Assembly (NCBI GenBank): GCA_018825965.1
Contig: JAHKAA010000028.1
Location: forward strand, 1-64,000
Source of the DNA: Gammaproteobacteria bacterium
GTDB taxonomy: Bacteria; Pseudomonadota; Gammaproteobacteria; Enterobacterales; Alteromonadaceae
DNA length: 64,000 bases
Direction of reading: 5' to 3'
Both the position numbers and the translations under genes were made by a program. The notes under the pieces are model-generated. The model searched no databases, was not told the DNA's origin, and was given only the letters and a program-made list of their open reading frames with translations. This document shows, in pieces, positions 1 to 13,873 of the stretch. Each line of letters begins with the position of its first letter. Position 1 is the stretch's first letter.

Positions 1-136
1 GAAAAAATACCGTTCAATTTCAACACGATATGACAAGTTAGCAAGGAACTATCATGCGATGCTCGCTCTTGCCTTTAGCATGATGTGGTTACCAATGTGG
101 GTTGATTGAATTATGTACAACAAAGATCAACACGCT
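1..136 (+). mobile_element. Right end of an IS5-type insertion sequence (partial)
   Basis: The window opens inside an insertion sequence. The reading frame at 2-109 gives a transposase C-terminus. It is followed by a short end sequence whose reverse complement starts GAGCGTGTTGATCTTTG, which looks like an IS5-group terminal inverted repeat. CTAG at 137-140 is a plausible target duplication. The left end is outside the window, so the family is inferred and the exact boundary may be off by a base or two. Confidence 0.65.
2..109 (+). CDS. IS5-family transposase, C-terminal fragment (runs off the window start)
   Basis: Thirty-five codons in frame from position 2 end in TGA at 107-109. They carry a stretch (YDKLARNYHAMLALAFSMMW) typical of the DDE transposase C-terminus in IS5-group elements, where a conserved Arg/Tyr-Lys-Leu segment lies shortly before the end. 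The catalytic DDE residues lie upstream of the window and cannot be checked. The stop is about 27 bases before the inferred element end, the usual compact layout of these elements. Family assignment rests on pattern recognition of this short tail only. Confidence 0.6.
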   Translation, partial: KKYRSISTRYDKLARNYHAMLALAFSMMWLPMWVD

Positions 137-359
137 CTAGCTCTTTACGCATCAAATCAATGAGCTGGTGCTGGTTTAAGCCGTATAAGTTTTCTATGGC
201 TTCAAAAGGGGTTCTGTCTTCCCATGCCATTTCAATAAGGCGGGATAAGTCTTCAGGGCTATATTCAGTATTAAAAGTACTCAAGCTGATGTTACTTCTA
301 CTAATGGTAAGTGCTGTTTTTACGTTACCTATAGCGAACCGGACCAGAAAAATTACCAC
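111..359 (-). pseudogene. TIGR03643/DUF2805 family protein, 3' end truncated by IS insertion
   Basis: Residues from about 34 onward (SPEDLSRLIEMAWEDRTPFE, then a GLNQHQLIDLMRKEL segment) match the TIGR03643/DUF2805 family of small proteins of unknown function. Family members continue after the Arg-Lys-Glu-Leu with a conserved Ser-Ser-Phe-Lys-x-Trp-Arg tail. Here the frame runs instead into the neighbouring insertion sequence, picks up about eight foreign residues (ERVDLCCT) and stops at 111-113. The first possible start (GTG at 357-359) overlaps the DUF2804 stop. A downstream TTG is an alternative and neither has a clear ribosome site. Loss of the conserved tail suggests the gene is broken, though a shortened product could be made. 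Confidence 0.6.
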
Positions 360-1381
360 TTAGCATAATGATCTTCTGCCAACCCTTTGACCGCATTGAG
401 TTGTAGTTTATTGCCATTTTGCAGCACCAAAAAGCCCGTATAAAGCCCAACATACTGACGGAAGTTACTGGCAAGTAAACCAATATTGACCTTTTCCTGA
501 CGGCAATACAAAGGTTGGAATTTAAGCTGAACTTCGCCGCAGAGACTGCTGACTTGCCAGGCTTTTGTATTGTCTTTGCGATCAAACACAAAAGAAGCAG
601 GGCTTAAATGCTGTATCTGGCCATCAAACCAAAGCGCATTTTCACAAAGGCCAGTTTCATTAACACCAGCCGCCATATTCAAACCAAAAGCTTTGCCTTC
701 GACCATAGCGTTAATGCTGGCCCAGCGCCAACTGGTTTGGCGGCGCATAAAACCTGCCGAGAAATCATAACCAGCTAAAGCATTCGTTAAATCTAATGAC
801 TTGCCCTGAAGTTCGAGTGAACCTGAAACCTTTAAGGCATTGGATTTTTCGGTATAAGTAAAACCGTTATAGCCAGTGGGAGCGTTTAAAGCTAAAGGCA
901 TCTGGTTGGCTTTTTCTATGGTTAAACTGGCCTTTAACTCTTTGTTATCAAGGCTTAATTGCCAGTGTGTTGGGCTGGTTTTTATTGCGACTTTATAAGC
1001 GCCAAAGTGCTGTTTCGCTAAACCTTTTGAAGGCGAATCACTCATCTGGCAGCCCAAAGCACCAGGCAATAACAAGCCTTTGCTGACGGCCTGCTTTGTG
1101 TCAAAACGATACAAATAAGCAAAACCTGAATTGGCATACCGAATATCAGCAATAGCCACGGCCAGTAACCAGTCTGAACCTGTAACACAAATAAACTGAA
1201 ACTGCTTGTAGTGAAAATAATGGGCCAGGGCGCTGGCCTTTTTATCCATCAGATTCTGATAAATAAAATCCTGCAAATTAAAATCCACAACTGAACCATC
1301 AAACAAGCCAAAGGCCGGTTGGCCATTGGCTTGAATAAGTTGTGAGGGTACTTTGGTCAGTAGTGGCTGGTAGCTGCTCAT
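353..1381 (-). CDS. DUF2804 domain-containing protein
   Basis: A 342-residue protein whose length and sequence fit the DUF2804 family. Family members are soluble and beta-rich, with a repeated pattern of aromatic and glycine residues (for example the segment around FSAGFMRRQTSWRWASINA at about 205-225). The function is unknown. Family members are often found near acyl-CoA or lipid metabolism genes, and here the neighbour upstream on the same strand is prpE, 44 bases away, so co-transcription is possible. No signal peptide or membrane segment is visible. The ATG is preceded by AGAAG. The stop overlaps the possible start of the truncated DUF2805 gene. Confidence 0.8.
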   Translation of the reverse strand: MSSYQPLLTKVPSQLIQANGQPAFGLFDGSVVDFNLQDFIYQNLMDKKASALAHYFHYKQFQFICVTGSDWLLAVAIADIRYANSGFAYLYRFDTKQAVSKGLLLPGALGCQMSDSPSKGLAKQHFGAYKVAIKTSPTHWQLSLDNKELKASLTIEKANQMPLALNAPTGYNGFTYTEKSNALKVSGSLELQGKSLDLTNALAGYDFSAGFMRRQTSWRWASINAMVEGKAFGLNMAAGVNETGLCENALWFDGQIQHLSPASFVFDRKDNTKAWQVSSLCGEVQLKFQPLYCRQEKVNIGLLASNFRQYVGLYTGFLVLQNGNKLQLNAVKGLAEDHYAKW

Positions 1382-1425
1382 AATGCTTCTTGGTAAAAAC
1401 TTTGTTTTACTTTACTGCAAAGTCA

Positions 1426-3333
1426 TCACTCACCGCCAATTAAATCCTTTTGCTGCATAAGCTTTGCCAGCTCTGCTAAACAGGCCAGGTCGTCTATAGT
1501 GGATGGCACTATATAGTCGCTGCCAGTGGCTATTTGCCGTAGCAATTTACGCAATATTTTGCCTGAGCGGGTTTTAGGTAAGCGTTGGACTATAATGGCT
1601 TTTTTAAAGCAGGCTAAAGCGCCTATTTCTTGTCGCACCATAGCAACAAGTTCAGCTTCAAGCTGGCTTTCACTGATATCCACACCATTTTTCACCAGCA
1701 CCATAGCCAAAGGTTGCTGGCCTTTAATGGCCTCATAAATACCTATGACACAACATTCGGCGACGGCAGGGTGACTGGCAACTATTTGCTCCATTTCACC
1801 TGTGGATAAACGGTGGCCTGCTACGTTAATCACATCGTCAGTGCGGCCCATCACAAATAAATAGCCGTCTTCGTCTATATAACCGCCATCGCCGCTGGCG
1901 TAATAACCTGGGAAAGTTGATAAATAACTATCGACAAAACGTTCGTCATTGCCCCAGATACTGCTTAAACAGCCAGGAGGTAAAGGCAGTTTCAGCGCTA
2001 TATAACCTTGCTGATTGGCTGACACAGGCAGGCCACTTTCATCCAGAATTTCAACCTTAAAACCAGGTACTGGTACTGTGGATGAACCTGCTTTGGCGTT
2101 CATTAATTCCAGGCCTGCCGGATTGGCGCTGATAGGCCAGCCTGTTTCGGTTTGCCACCAATGATCGATCACTGGTTTGCCAATCTTTTCGACCACCCAA
2201 TGGTAAGTCGCAGGGTCAAGTCGCTCTCCGGCCATAAAAATATACTTCAGTGCAGATAAATCATAAGTTTGAAGCGCAGCTTGCGGATCTTCTTTGCGAA
2301 TAGCCCGAAAGGCGGTGGGGGCAGCAAAGAGTACATTCACTTTATGTTCGGCGCAGACCCGCCAAAAAGCACTGGCATTTGGCGTAAATACAGGTTTGCC
2401 TTCGTACAGAACTGTAGTGCAACCAGCGAGCAGGGGGGCATACACAATATAAGAATGACCAACCACCCAGCCCACATCTGAAGCGGCCCAAAATACATCG
2501 CCTGGTTTGGTGTCGTACACAGCCTGCATACTGTAATTTAAAGCCACTGCATGGCCGCCATTGTCCCGCACAACCCCTTTGGGTTTGCCTGTAGTGCCTG
2601 AGGTATACAGAATATAAAGCGGATCTGTAGCAAGCACTGGCATACAGGCAGCAGATTCTGCCAGTTGCATTTGCTGTTGCCAGTCCAGATCCCGGCCTGC
2701 TACTAATTCACAAGGTTGCTGCTGACGTTGATACACAATACTGCAATGCACCTTGTGACTGGCTTTTTGCAAAGCTTCATCCAGCAGAGGTTTGTAGGCA
2801 ATAATGCGGTTAATTTCAATACCACAGGAAGCACTGATAATGAGTTTTGGCTCTGCATCATCGATACGCATCGCCAGCTCATGCGACGAAAAGCCACCAA
2901 AAACAACAGAATGCACTGCACCTAAACGAGCCACTGCCAGCATAGCTATAGCTGCTTCTGGGATCATCGGCATATAAATCACCACCCGATCACCTTTTTC
3001 CAGGCCATTGGCTTTGAGTACACCAGCAAAAAGCGCTACCTGATCCCAGAGCTGTTGGTAGCTGTATTTTTTGCTGGTGCCGGTAACGGGAGAATCGTAA
3101 ATCAAAGCTGTTTGATTGCCACGGCCTTGTTCAATCTGATGATCAAGCGCCATATAACAGGTATTCATCACACCGTCGCTAAACCATTGGTAATGATGCT
3201 GATCCAGCTTTTTTAGGATGGTCCTTGGCTTTTGATACCAAGCCAGTTTGTTGGCCTGCTGGCTCCAGAAATGCTCTGGATCATCTGTGGCCAGCCGCTT
3301 GTGCTGCTGATAAAGCGAAGTGATTGATGTCAT
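1426..3333 (-). CDS. prpE: Propionyl-CoA synthetase / acyl-CoA ligase (AMP-forming)
   Basis: Activates propionate (or another short-chain acid) to its CoA thioester through an acyl-adenylate, in the cytoplasm. The 635 residues are the length expected for PrpE/acetyl-CoA synthetase. Visible motifs in order: the N-terminal acetyl-CoA-synthetase cap with YQWFSDGVMNTCYMALD (about 48-65), the phosphate-binding loop YTSGTTGKPKGVV (about 240), HWWQTETGWPI (about 387), and the C-terminal KTRSGKILRKLLRQIA holding the acylatable catalytic lysine (about 594). PrpE fits better than Acs because of the WYQKPRTIL N-terminus and overall shortness. No prpBCD genes are adjacent, so it may serve general propionate salvage. 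AGGGTA precedes the ATG. Confidence 0.88.
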   Translation of the reverse strand: MTSITSLYQQHKRLATDDPEHFWSQQANKLAWYQKPRTILKKLDQHHYQWFSDGVMNTCYMALDHQIEQGRGNQTALIYDSPVTGTSKKYSYQQLWDQVALFAGVLKANGLEKGDRVVIYMPMIPEAAIAMLAVARLGAVHSVVFGGFSSHELAMRIDDAEPKLIISASCGIEINRIIAYKPLLDEALQKASHKVHCSIVYQRQQQPCELVAGRDLDWQQQMQLAESAACMPVLATDPLYILYTSGTTGKPKGVVRDNGGHAVALNYSMQAVYDTKPGDVFWAASDVGWVVGHSYIVYAPLLAGCTTVLYEGKPVFTPNASAFWRVCAEHKVNVLFAAPTAFRAIRKEDPQAALQTYDLSALKYIFMAGERLDPATYHWVVEKIGKPVIDHWWQTETGWPISANPAGLELMNAKAGSSTVPVPGFKVEILDESGLPVSANQQGYIALKLPLPPGCLSSIWGNDERFVDSYLSTFPGYYASGDGGYIDEDGYLFVMGRTDDVINVAGHRLSTGEMEQIVASHPAVAECCVIGIYEAIKGQQPLAMVLVKNGVDISESQLEAELVAMVRQEIGALACFKKAIIVQRLPKTRSGKILRKLLRQIATGSDYIVPSTIDDLACLAELAKLMQQKDLIGGE

Positions 3334-3474
3334 AGAGTACCCTGTTTGTTTTTAGTTATAGCTATGCTTTTGTTATCTGCTTACTTTAGCTAACTATGAT
3401 GCAAAGCGAACTTAGACTTAAGGTGCATAGACTTTAGGTGTAGCCCAGTCAAAAAAATAAAACAGAAAACAAAA

Positions 3475-3500
3475 AGGGCATCAGTTTTAGCTGATGCCCT
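3475..3500 (-). terminator. Rho-independent terminator after gltBD
   Basis: Perfect 10-bp stem (AGGGCATCAG / CTGATGCCCT) with a 6-base loop. Read on the minus strand it is followed by a T-rich run (TTTTTGTTTTCTGTTTT). It lies just downstream of gltD and before prpE. Confidence 0.85.
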
Positions 3501-3517
3501 GTATTGATTCGAATTTA

Positions 3518-3561
3518 AGACGGGCGGGTACTGTAGGGGCTGGGCTTGCCCCCCGCCCGTC
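3518..3561. repeat. REP-like palindrome, copy A
   Basis: The arms GACGGGCGGG (3519-3528) and CCCGCCCGTC (3552-3561) form a 10-bp stem enclosing a second small stem (GGGGC 3536-3540 / GCCCC 3548-3552). It contains the 12-mer AGACGGGCGGGT found at two other gene ends in this window (19569 and 48686), which suggests a dispersed palindromic repeat and not a gene-specific terminator. Confidence 0.6.
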
Positions 3562-3589
3562 AAGCGCACCCTACAGCAAGTACGAAGGT

Positions 3590-9480
<5,891 letters not shown>

Positions 9481-9879
9481 GACTCTTCCTCCAAACCTGT
9501 CCTGAAAAATAAATATACCCTTAGTTTCTGAAGCTGCAGCTTTGTTGACGACGCTTTATCATTCGTTATCGCGCTGCAATATCAATTTGACTGGGTAAAA
9601 ATGTTAATTTGTTGAATTATTATTCTTGTAAGTGGCGTTTTTATCCCTGAAAGAAAACAACAGCTCTGCTTTCAGTCAGTTAGGTGGTCCGCATAGTTGT
9701 TTTTATGGCGTTTAGACGTCTATCCATAAATAACCAGTTAGATATACCCAGTTCAGGCAGAAATTGCAAGACCAGTCTGGCGCATTTGTTCTACTATTTT
9801 ATTTGAGGCACTGAACAGACTGAGTTGTAATAAAATTACAGAAAGAAGAGGTTTTTACTGATTTAAAAGCAAAAGAGCG
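9481..9879. other. Gene-free region upstream of gltB
   Basis: About 400 bases between the gltB start and the folE2 terminator. It is AT-rich and should contain the gltBD promoter and leader on the minus strand. A single AGACGTCT palindrome at 9714-9721 is visible. I see no ORF with coding character and no recognised RNA gene. Confidence 0.5.
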
Positions 9880-9910
9880 AAAAAAAAGGCCGCTAATGCG
9901 ACCTTTTTTT
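9880..9910 (-). terminator. Terminator after folE2 (bidirectional)
   Basis: AAAAAAAGGCCGC and GCGACCTTTTTTT form a stem with one mismatch around TAAT, flanked by A and T runs on both sides. It can end transcription in either direction and lies just past the folE2 stop. Confidence 0.85.
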
Positions 9911-9939
9911 GTAATTTACACGATATTTTTATGCGGAAC

Positions 9940-10866
9940 TTATGCGTGATAGCCGTTTGAAATACCTTTGACTGTCACTGCAACTGCGTCATGTGCATGC
10001 AGAGACTCATAGTGGTTTACCCGCAGCCAGAAATCATCAAATTCAGACAATTGGTTCAGCGCGTGTTTTAAACGACGGGCTGCATCTTCGCAAAACATCA
10101 GGTTTTGACCGTTTAAGCGGGCAAACTCTTGTTCGTCAGCGCGTTTAACTGCAGCCTGAACAGGTGTTTGCAAAGCATCTTCAATAGCGTCTATTAAAGC
10201 TATCACTGGGAAGTCAGCCACTTTATTATTCAGCTGTACTTTTATTTCAGCGATGGAGCGCTGACTGTGTGGTGTTGCTACTATGCCCTGAGTAGTGCCT
10301 AACCAGTCTTTAACAAGTTCAGCGCTCACTTGCTGGTGACCTGCAAACTTAGCGACAAAAGCTTCCTGAATAAGCTGACGGGCTAAAGCTGCAGAGCAAG
10401 GGCAAGTTGAAGAGTAAGGCACGTTCACCTTCATTTCTACACCTAATTTGCCGTCTTTTAACTGGCCGGTTATAGTCACAGGGTAGGCTTTCCAGCCTTG
10501 TTTTTCTGTGATTAAAGCTTTGCGGCGTAAATGCAGCTCGAAATCAAACTTTACAAAAGCATGAGTACTTAAGTCTTCGTGACTGCTGATAAATTCGTGC
10601 AGCAGTTCGCTTAAGCTGGCAAAACTTAAACTGGATTCAATCGACAGTTGATCCAATAACAGATAAAGCCGCGACATATGAATGCCTTTGGCTTTTGGAT
10701 CCTTTAAGTTCACAAAAGCTTCAACTTTGGCGCTGACCTGGCGTGGTGCTTCGCCTGCCACACTAAACATCAGTGGCAGTTCAATATGGCTCATGCCAAC
10801 CCAATCCAAAACACCTTCAGTGGTGGCGGAAGAATGGTTAGCTACATCTGGCATAGTGGTCGGCAT
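9940..10866 (-). CDS. folE2: GTP cyclohydrolase FolE2 (type IB)
   Basis: Converts GTP to 7,8-dihydroneopterin triphosphate, the first step of tetrahydrofolate and (in queuosine-making bacteria) preQ0 synthesis. The sequence matches the COG1469/FolE2 family: PDVAN start region, a central [17 protein letters not shown] with the conserved cysteines, and [13 protein letters not shown] near the C-terminus. The chosen ATG (10866) has GGAG six bases upstream and gives 308 residues. An upstream in-frame codon at 10893 lacks such a site. FolE2 is the metal-promiscuous alternative to zinc-dependent FolE and is commonly expressed under zinc limitation, but I see no convincing Zur box here. queF, a later queuosine-pathway gene, lies about 32 kb away. 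Confidence 0.93.
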   Translation of the reverse strand: MPTTMPDVANHSSATTEGVLDWVGMSHIELPLMFSVAGEAPRQVSAKVEAFVNLKDPKAKGIHMSRLYLLLDQLSIESSLSFASLSELLHEFISSHEDLSTHAFVKFDFELHLRRKALITEKQGWKAYPVTITGQLKDGKLGVEMKVNVPYSSTCPCSAALARQLIQEAFVAKFAGHQQVSAELVKDWLGTTQGIVATPHSQRSIAEIKVQLNNKVADFPVIALIDAIEDALQTPVQAAVKRADEQEFARLNGQNLMFCEDAARRLKHALNQLSEFDDFWLRVNHYESLHAHDAVAVTVKGISNGYHA

Positions 10867-11052
10867 GAATACTCCAATGTCCGTCAAATGCAAAGATCTT
10901 CTATCTCCGTCCTTCCTGAAGCCGCAGCATCATTTCGTTGGTTGTATAGAAAACCTTGCTGAAAATTTGGCGCACTTTATACCATATTTTGCCGCGTTGG
11001 CCGGTATAAAATATGTGCTCTATAAGCTGATTTTTTTCGAATAGCTTAAGCG

Positions 11053-11092
11053 AAAAAAGCGAATACCCGACTAAATCTGTCGGATATTCGCT
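11053..11092 (-). terminator. Terminator after the iadA-like gene
   Basis: AGCGAATA/TATTCGCT (8 bp) continues into CCGAC/GTCGG with a one-base bulge. On the minus strand the hairpin is followed by TTTTTT. It closes the TonB receptor-YfcC-IadA operon. Confidence 0.8.
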
Positions 11093-11136
11093 AAATTGGG
11101 ATGATGGAATGGAAAATCAACTCTTAATAGCGGCTT

Positions 11137-12318
11137 TTACTTTTCAAAAGTGCCTTTGACTATAGCCTTGCCGTCTTTTACCAATTGACGGCCTTTGGCA
11201 AAAACATCACGGATGGTTAAATCACTTTTATGCAAAAGCACTAAGTCTGCGTCCATTCCTGCTGCAATACGGCCTTTTTGTTTCAGCCCCAATACTGCTG
11301 CTGGTGCTGCAGTAATAGCAGTGATGGCATCAGGTAAAGGCACCTTATATTCAAGCACAGCCTGGCGGGCGACCTGATATAAAGTTTGTACCTGGCCTAC
11401 CTCAAGCCCAACTAGTTCTCCATGGTCGTTATAGACAGGCAAACTGGCATTGCCATCTGAGCTTAATGTCAGGTTCATGGCTGGAATACCTGCTTCTAAA
11501 GCTCTGGCTAAAGCTGCTGCAGCTGCTACTTCGCCATGTTGTAAGTCGTAGCTGGTTGTGCTGGTGGTAAAATCAATAACAGCACCCGCTTTAGCAAACT
11601 CAAGGCCAGCCTGAAATACAGCTTCATTGCGGTTAATATGAGTAGGGTAGAACTGCGACAACTTAATCTCTGTACCCTCAACTGCTTGCCATAGCGGCTG
11701 TAATAAAGAATCTCCGCTGCCTACATGCACACTGACCAGGCCTGCTTTGCCCGACAAAATACCACCCACTTTAGCTGCAGCTGCCACTTTGCGAATTTCA
11801 TCTATAGTGGGTTGAGAAGAGCGGAAATCGCTGATGGCTATTTCGCCGACGCCGATAAACTTATCAATGAGGATCAGATCGTCTGTGATAGTACCCATTA
11901 AAGTCCGGCATGGAATTTCGTAAGAACCTGTATGGCAATAAGTACTGATGCCTTCAGTTTCCAACGCATGAGCCTTAGCCAGCAGGTTGGTTAAAGTTCT
12001 GGTGGTGGCATCTGTGCCCAAAACGCCAATAGCTGTAGTGACTCCACCTAAAGTGGCATCAGTTAATTGCATTTCAGGAGTGCGGCTGGCAAAACCACCT
12101 TCACCGCCGCCACCAATAAAATGCACTAAAGAATCAACAAAACCCGGTACCAGATAACAATGGCTGGCATCAATCACTTCGATGGGCAAATTACTGCTGC
12201 CAGTATCAAAACCAGGCTGCAAGGCTGCGATCTGTGAACCTGCGACTAAAAGATCCATGGTGCCCAAATCCGCAGGGCTTATCAGATGGGCATTTTTAAA
12301 TAGTTTTACTGTGCTCAT
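11137..12318 (-). CDS. iadA: Isoaspartyl dipeptidase (IadA)-like amidohydrolase
   Basis: Related throughout its 393 residues to IadA, which splits beta-aspartyl (isoAsp) dipeptides. Conserved features are GGGGEGG after the first metal motif, the TGSYEIP segment (catalytic Tyr), VHVG and PTHINR (metal His residues and substrate Arg), and LSSDGNASLP (catalytic Asp). Two points differ from the E. coli enzyme. The expected D-x-H-x-H motif reads GFVDSLVH, so the first metal His is Leu. The bridging carboxylated-lysine position appears to be Glu (IGVGEIAISD), a change I recall in other family members. Start supported by AAGGACAT. It lies 9 bases after the YfcC-type carrier gene, in one operon with a TonB receptor. 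Confidence 0.8.
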   Translation of the reverse strand: MSTVKLFKNAHLISPADLGTMDLLVAGSQIAALQPGFDTGSSNLPIEVIDASHCYLVPGFVDSLVHFIGGGGEGGFASRTPEMQLTDATLGGVTTAIGVLGTDATTRTLTNLLAKAHALETEGISTYCHTGSYEIPCRTLMGTITDDLILIDKFIGVGEIAISDFRSSQPTIDEIRKVAAAAKVGGILSGKAGLVSVHVGSGDSLLQPLWQAVEGTEIKLSQFYPTHINRNEAVFQAGLEFAKAGAVIDFTTSTTSYDLQHGEVAAAAALARALEAGIPAMNLTLSSDGNASLPVYNDHGELVGLEVGQVQTLYQVARQAVLEYKVPLPDAITAITAAPAAVLGLKQKGRIAAGMDADLVLLHKSDLTIRDVFAKGRQLVKDGKAIVKGTFEK

Positions 12319-12327
12319 TTTATGTCC

Positions 12328-13809
12328 TTATTGATATCCAATGGCTACTGCGACCAGCATTGCTGTACTTGCAAGCGCAAAAAGCCAAAGCTGCAAGCGC
12401 CAGGCGAACTTTGCCCATAACATCCAGTCCACCCGTACTACCCCTAAACAACCAATTAAAGAAGCTGATGTAGGCACTATGCAGTTGGTTAAACCATCTC
12501 CCAGTTGAAAGGCCAAAACGGCGATTTGCCTTGATACACCCACCAGGTCGGCCAAAGGAGCAACCAGAGGCATAGTTAAAGCAGCCTGGCCTGAACCTGA
12601 GGTGACAAAGAAGTTAAATACAGATTGGAAAATCAACATAAACCAGGCAGAAATATAAGACGAAAAACCATCAAAGCTGCTGCCTGCATAATGCAGTAAA
12701 GTATTGAGTATTGAAGGTTCTGTTGCGTTGTCTCCCCCTAACAGCAGCACTATGCCTTTGGCCATACCTACTATCATAGCTGCAGGTAATAACTCAGCGG
12801 CGCCTTGCTTAAAGGCATCAGCTGACTCGTTCACTGTCAGTCGTTTGCCAAATACAGCCAAAATGGCTGTAGCAACACCCAATGCAAAAAACTGAGTGGC
12901 AATTTCAGGAATATAATAACCCCTGGCTACTACGCCCCAGATTACCCAGATAATGCCTGCAACAAAGAGCAATAAAATAGCGGCGTCTAAGGTACCGAAG
13001 CTACTGCTTTGTTGTTCCTGCTGCACAGCCCGCAGCTTTTGATCTGAAGCAAAGCTGACAGAAAGTTCAGGGTTCTTTTTAATTTTTCTGGCATAACGCA
13101 TGGTAAAAACAATGCCAAACAAGGTGAACACAACCCAGAGTGCAATACGATAATCTGCTCCTGACATCAAGGGTAAACCCGCTATGCCTTGGGCAATAGA
13201 CACACTGAATGGGTTCATCCAGGACGTAGCAAAACCAATTTGGGTTGCTATATAAGTCACCAGCACAGTGGTAATAGCGTCGTAGCCTAAAGCCAGCATC
13301 AGAGGTAATAAAACGATACAAAAGGCGATGGCTTCTTCACCCATGCCAAAGACAGCACCACCTAAAGAAAACAGCAGAAACATCAGAGGGATAAACAAAA
13401 AGTCTATGTCTTTGGTTTTGGCTATTAACGCCAGAATGCCATTATTCACAGCTCCTGTTTTCATAATGATGCCAAAGGCACCACCTGTCAGCAGAATAAA
13501 GGCAATAACCCCTATAGCCGCACCCATTTTGTCGCCTGAAACCATGCCTTCAAAGGCATAGTTCAGAAAGCCGACTTCACCTGCTTCGCCAAATAAAGGC
13601 ACTGCTTTATTTTGTTCAGCTGCCAGTTGAAAACTATTTGGATCAATACGTGCTTTAACAGTTTCACCTGTTGCATTTACTGTTTCCGGTACCATCTGAA
13701 AATAACCAGCCGGAATAAGATGAGATGCAATAGCTGCCGCTATCATCACAAAAAAAAGTATGACAAAAGCGTCCGGCATGCTGACCGGTTTTTTGCTTGT
13801 AACTTGCAT
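12328..13809 (-). CDS. YfcC/DcuC/ArcD-family inner-membrane carrier
   Basis: A 493-residue polytopic membrane protein with about 11-13 hydrophobic segments and the N-terminal SMPDAFVILFFVMIAAAIAS typical of the YfcC group (Pfam C4dic_anaerob, which includes DcuC dicarboxylate and ArcD-like arginine/ornithine carriers). A glycine-rich GGAVFGMGEEAIAF motif near 150-163 and the FVTSGSGQAALTMPLVAPL segment near 395 are characteristic. The substrate is not deducible from sequence. Linkage to an isoaspartyl-dipeptidase-like gene (9 bp downstream) and a TonB receptor (64 bp upstream) suggests uptake of short acidic or isoaspartyl peptides or export of their products. Ribosome site AGGTAA. Confidence 0.82.
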   Translation of the reverse strand: MQVTSKKPVSMPDAFVILFFVMIAAAIASHLIPAGYFQMVPETVNATGETVKARIDPNSFQLAAEQNKAVPLFGEAGEVGFLNYAFEGMVSGDKMGAAIGVIAFILLTGGAFGIIMKTGAVNNGILALIAKTKDIDFLFIPLMFLLFSLGGAVFGMGEEAIAFCIVLLPLMLALGYDAITTVLVTYIATQIGFATSWMNPFSVSIAQGIAGLPLMSGADYRIALWVVFTLFGIVFTMRYARKIKKNPELSVSFASDQKLRAVQQEQQSSSFGTLDAAILLLFVAGIIWVIWGVVARGYYIPEIATQFFALGVATAILAVFGKRLTVNESADAFKQGAAELLPAAMIVGMAKGIVLLLGGDNATEPSILNTLLHYAGSSFDGFSSYISAWFMLIFQSVFNFFVTSGSGQAALTMPLVAPLADLVGVSRQIAVLAFQLGDGLTNCIVPTSASLIGCLGVVRVDWMLWAKFAWRLQLWLFALASTAMLVAVAIGYQ

Positions 13810-13873
13810 GAGATTTACCTGTTCAATGCAGCCGGGCTAAAAGCCCGGCTTATATTATTCGCTTCGGGTACTG

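Noticed and set aside
9714-9721. AGACGTCT palindrome upstream of gltB, like a MetJ box
   Set aside because: Only one perfect 8-mer. The adjoining 8-mers match poorly and no methionine gene is nearby.
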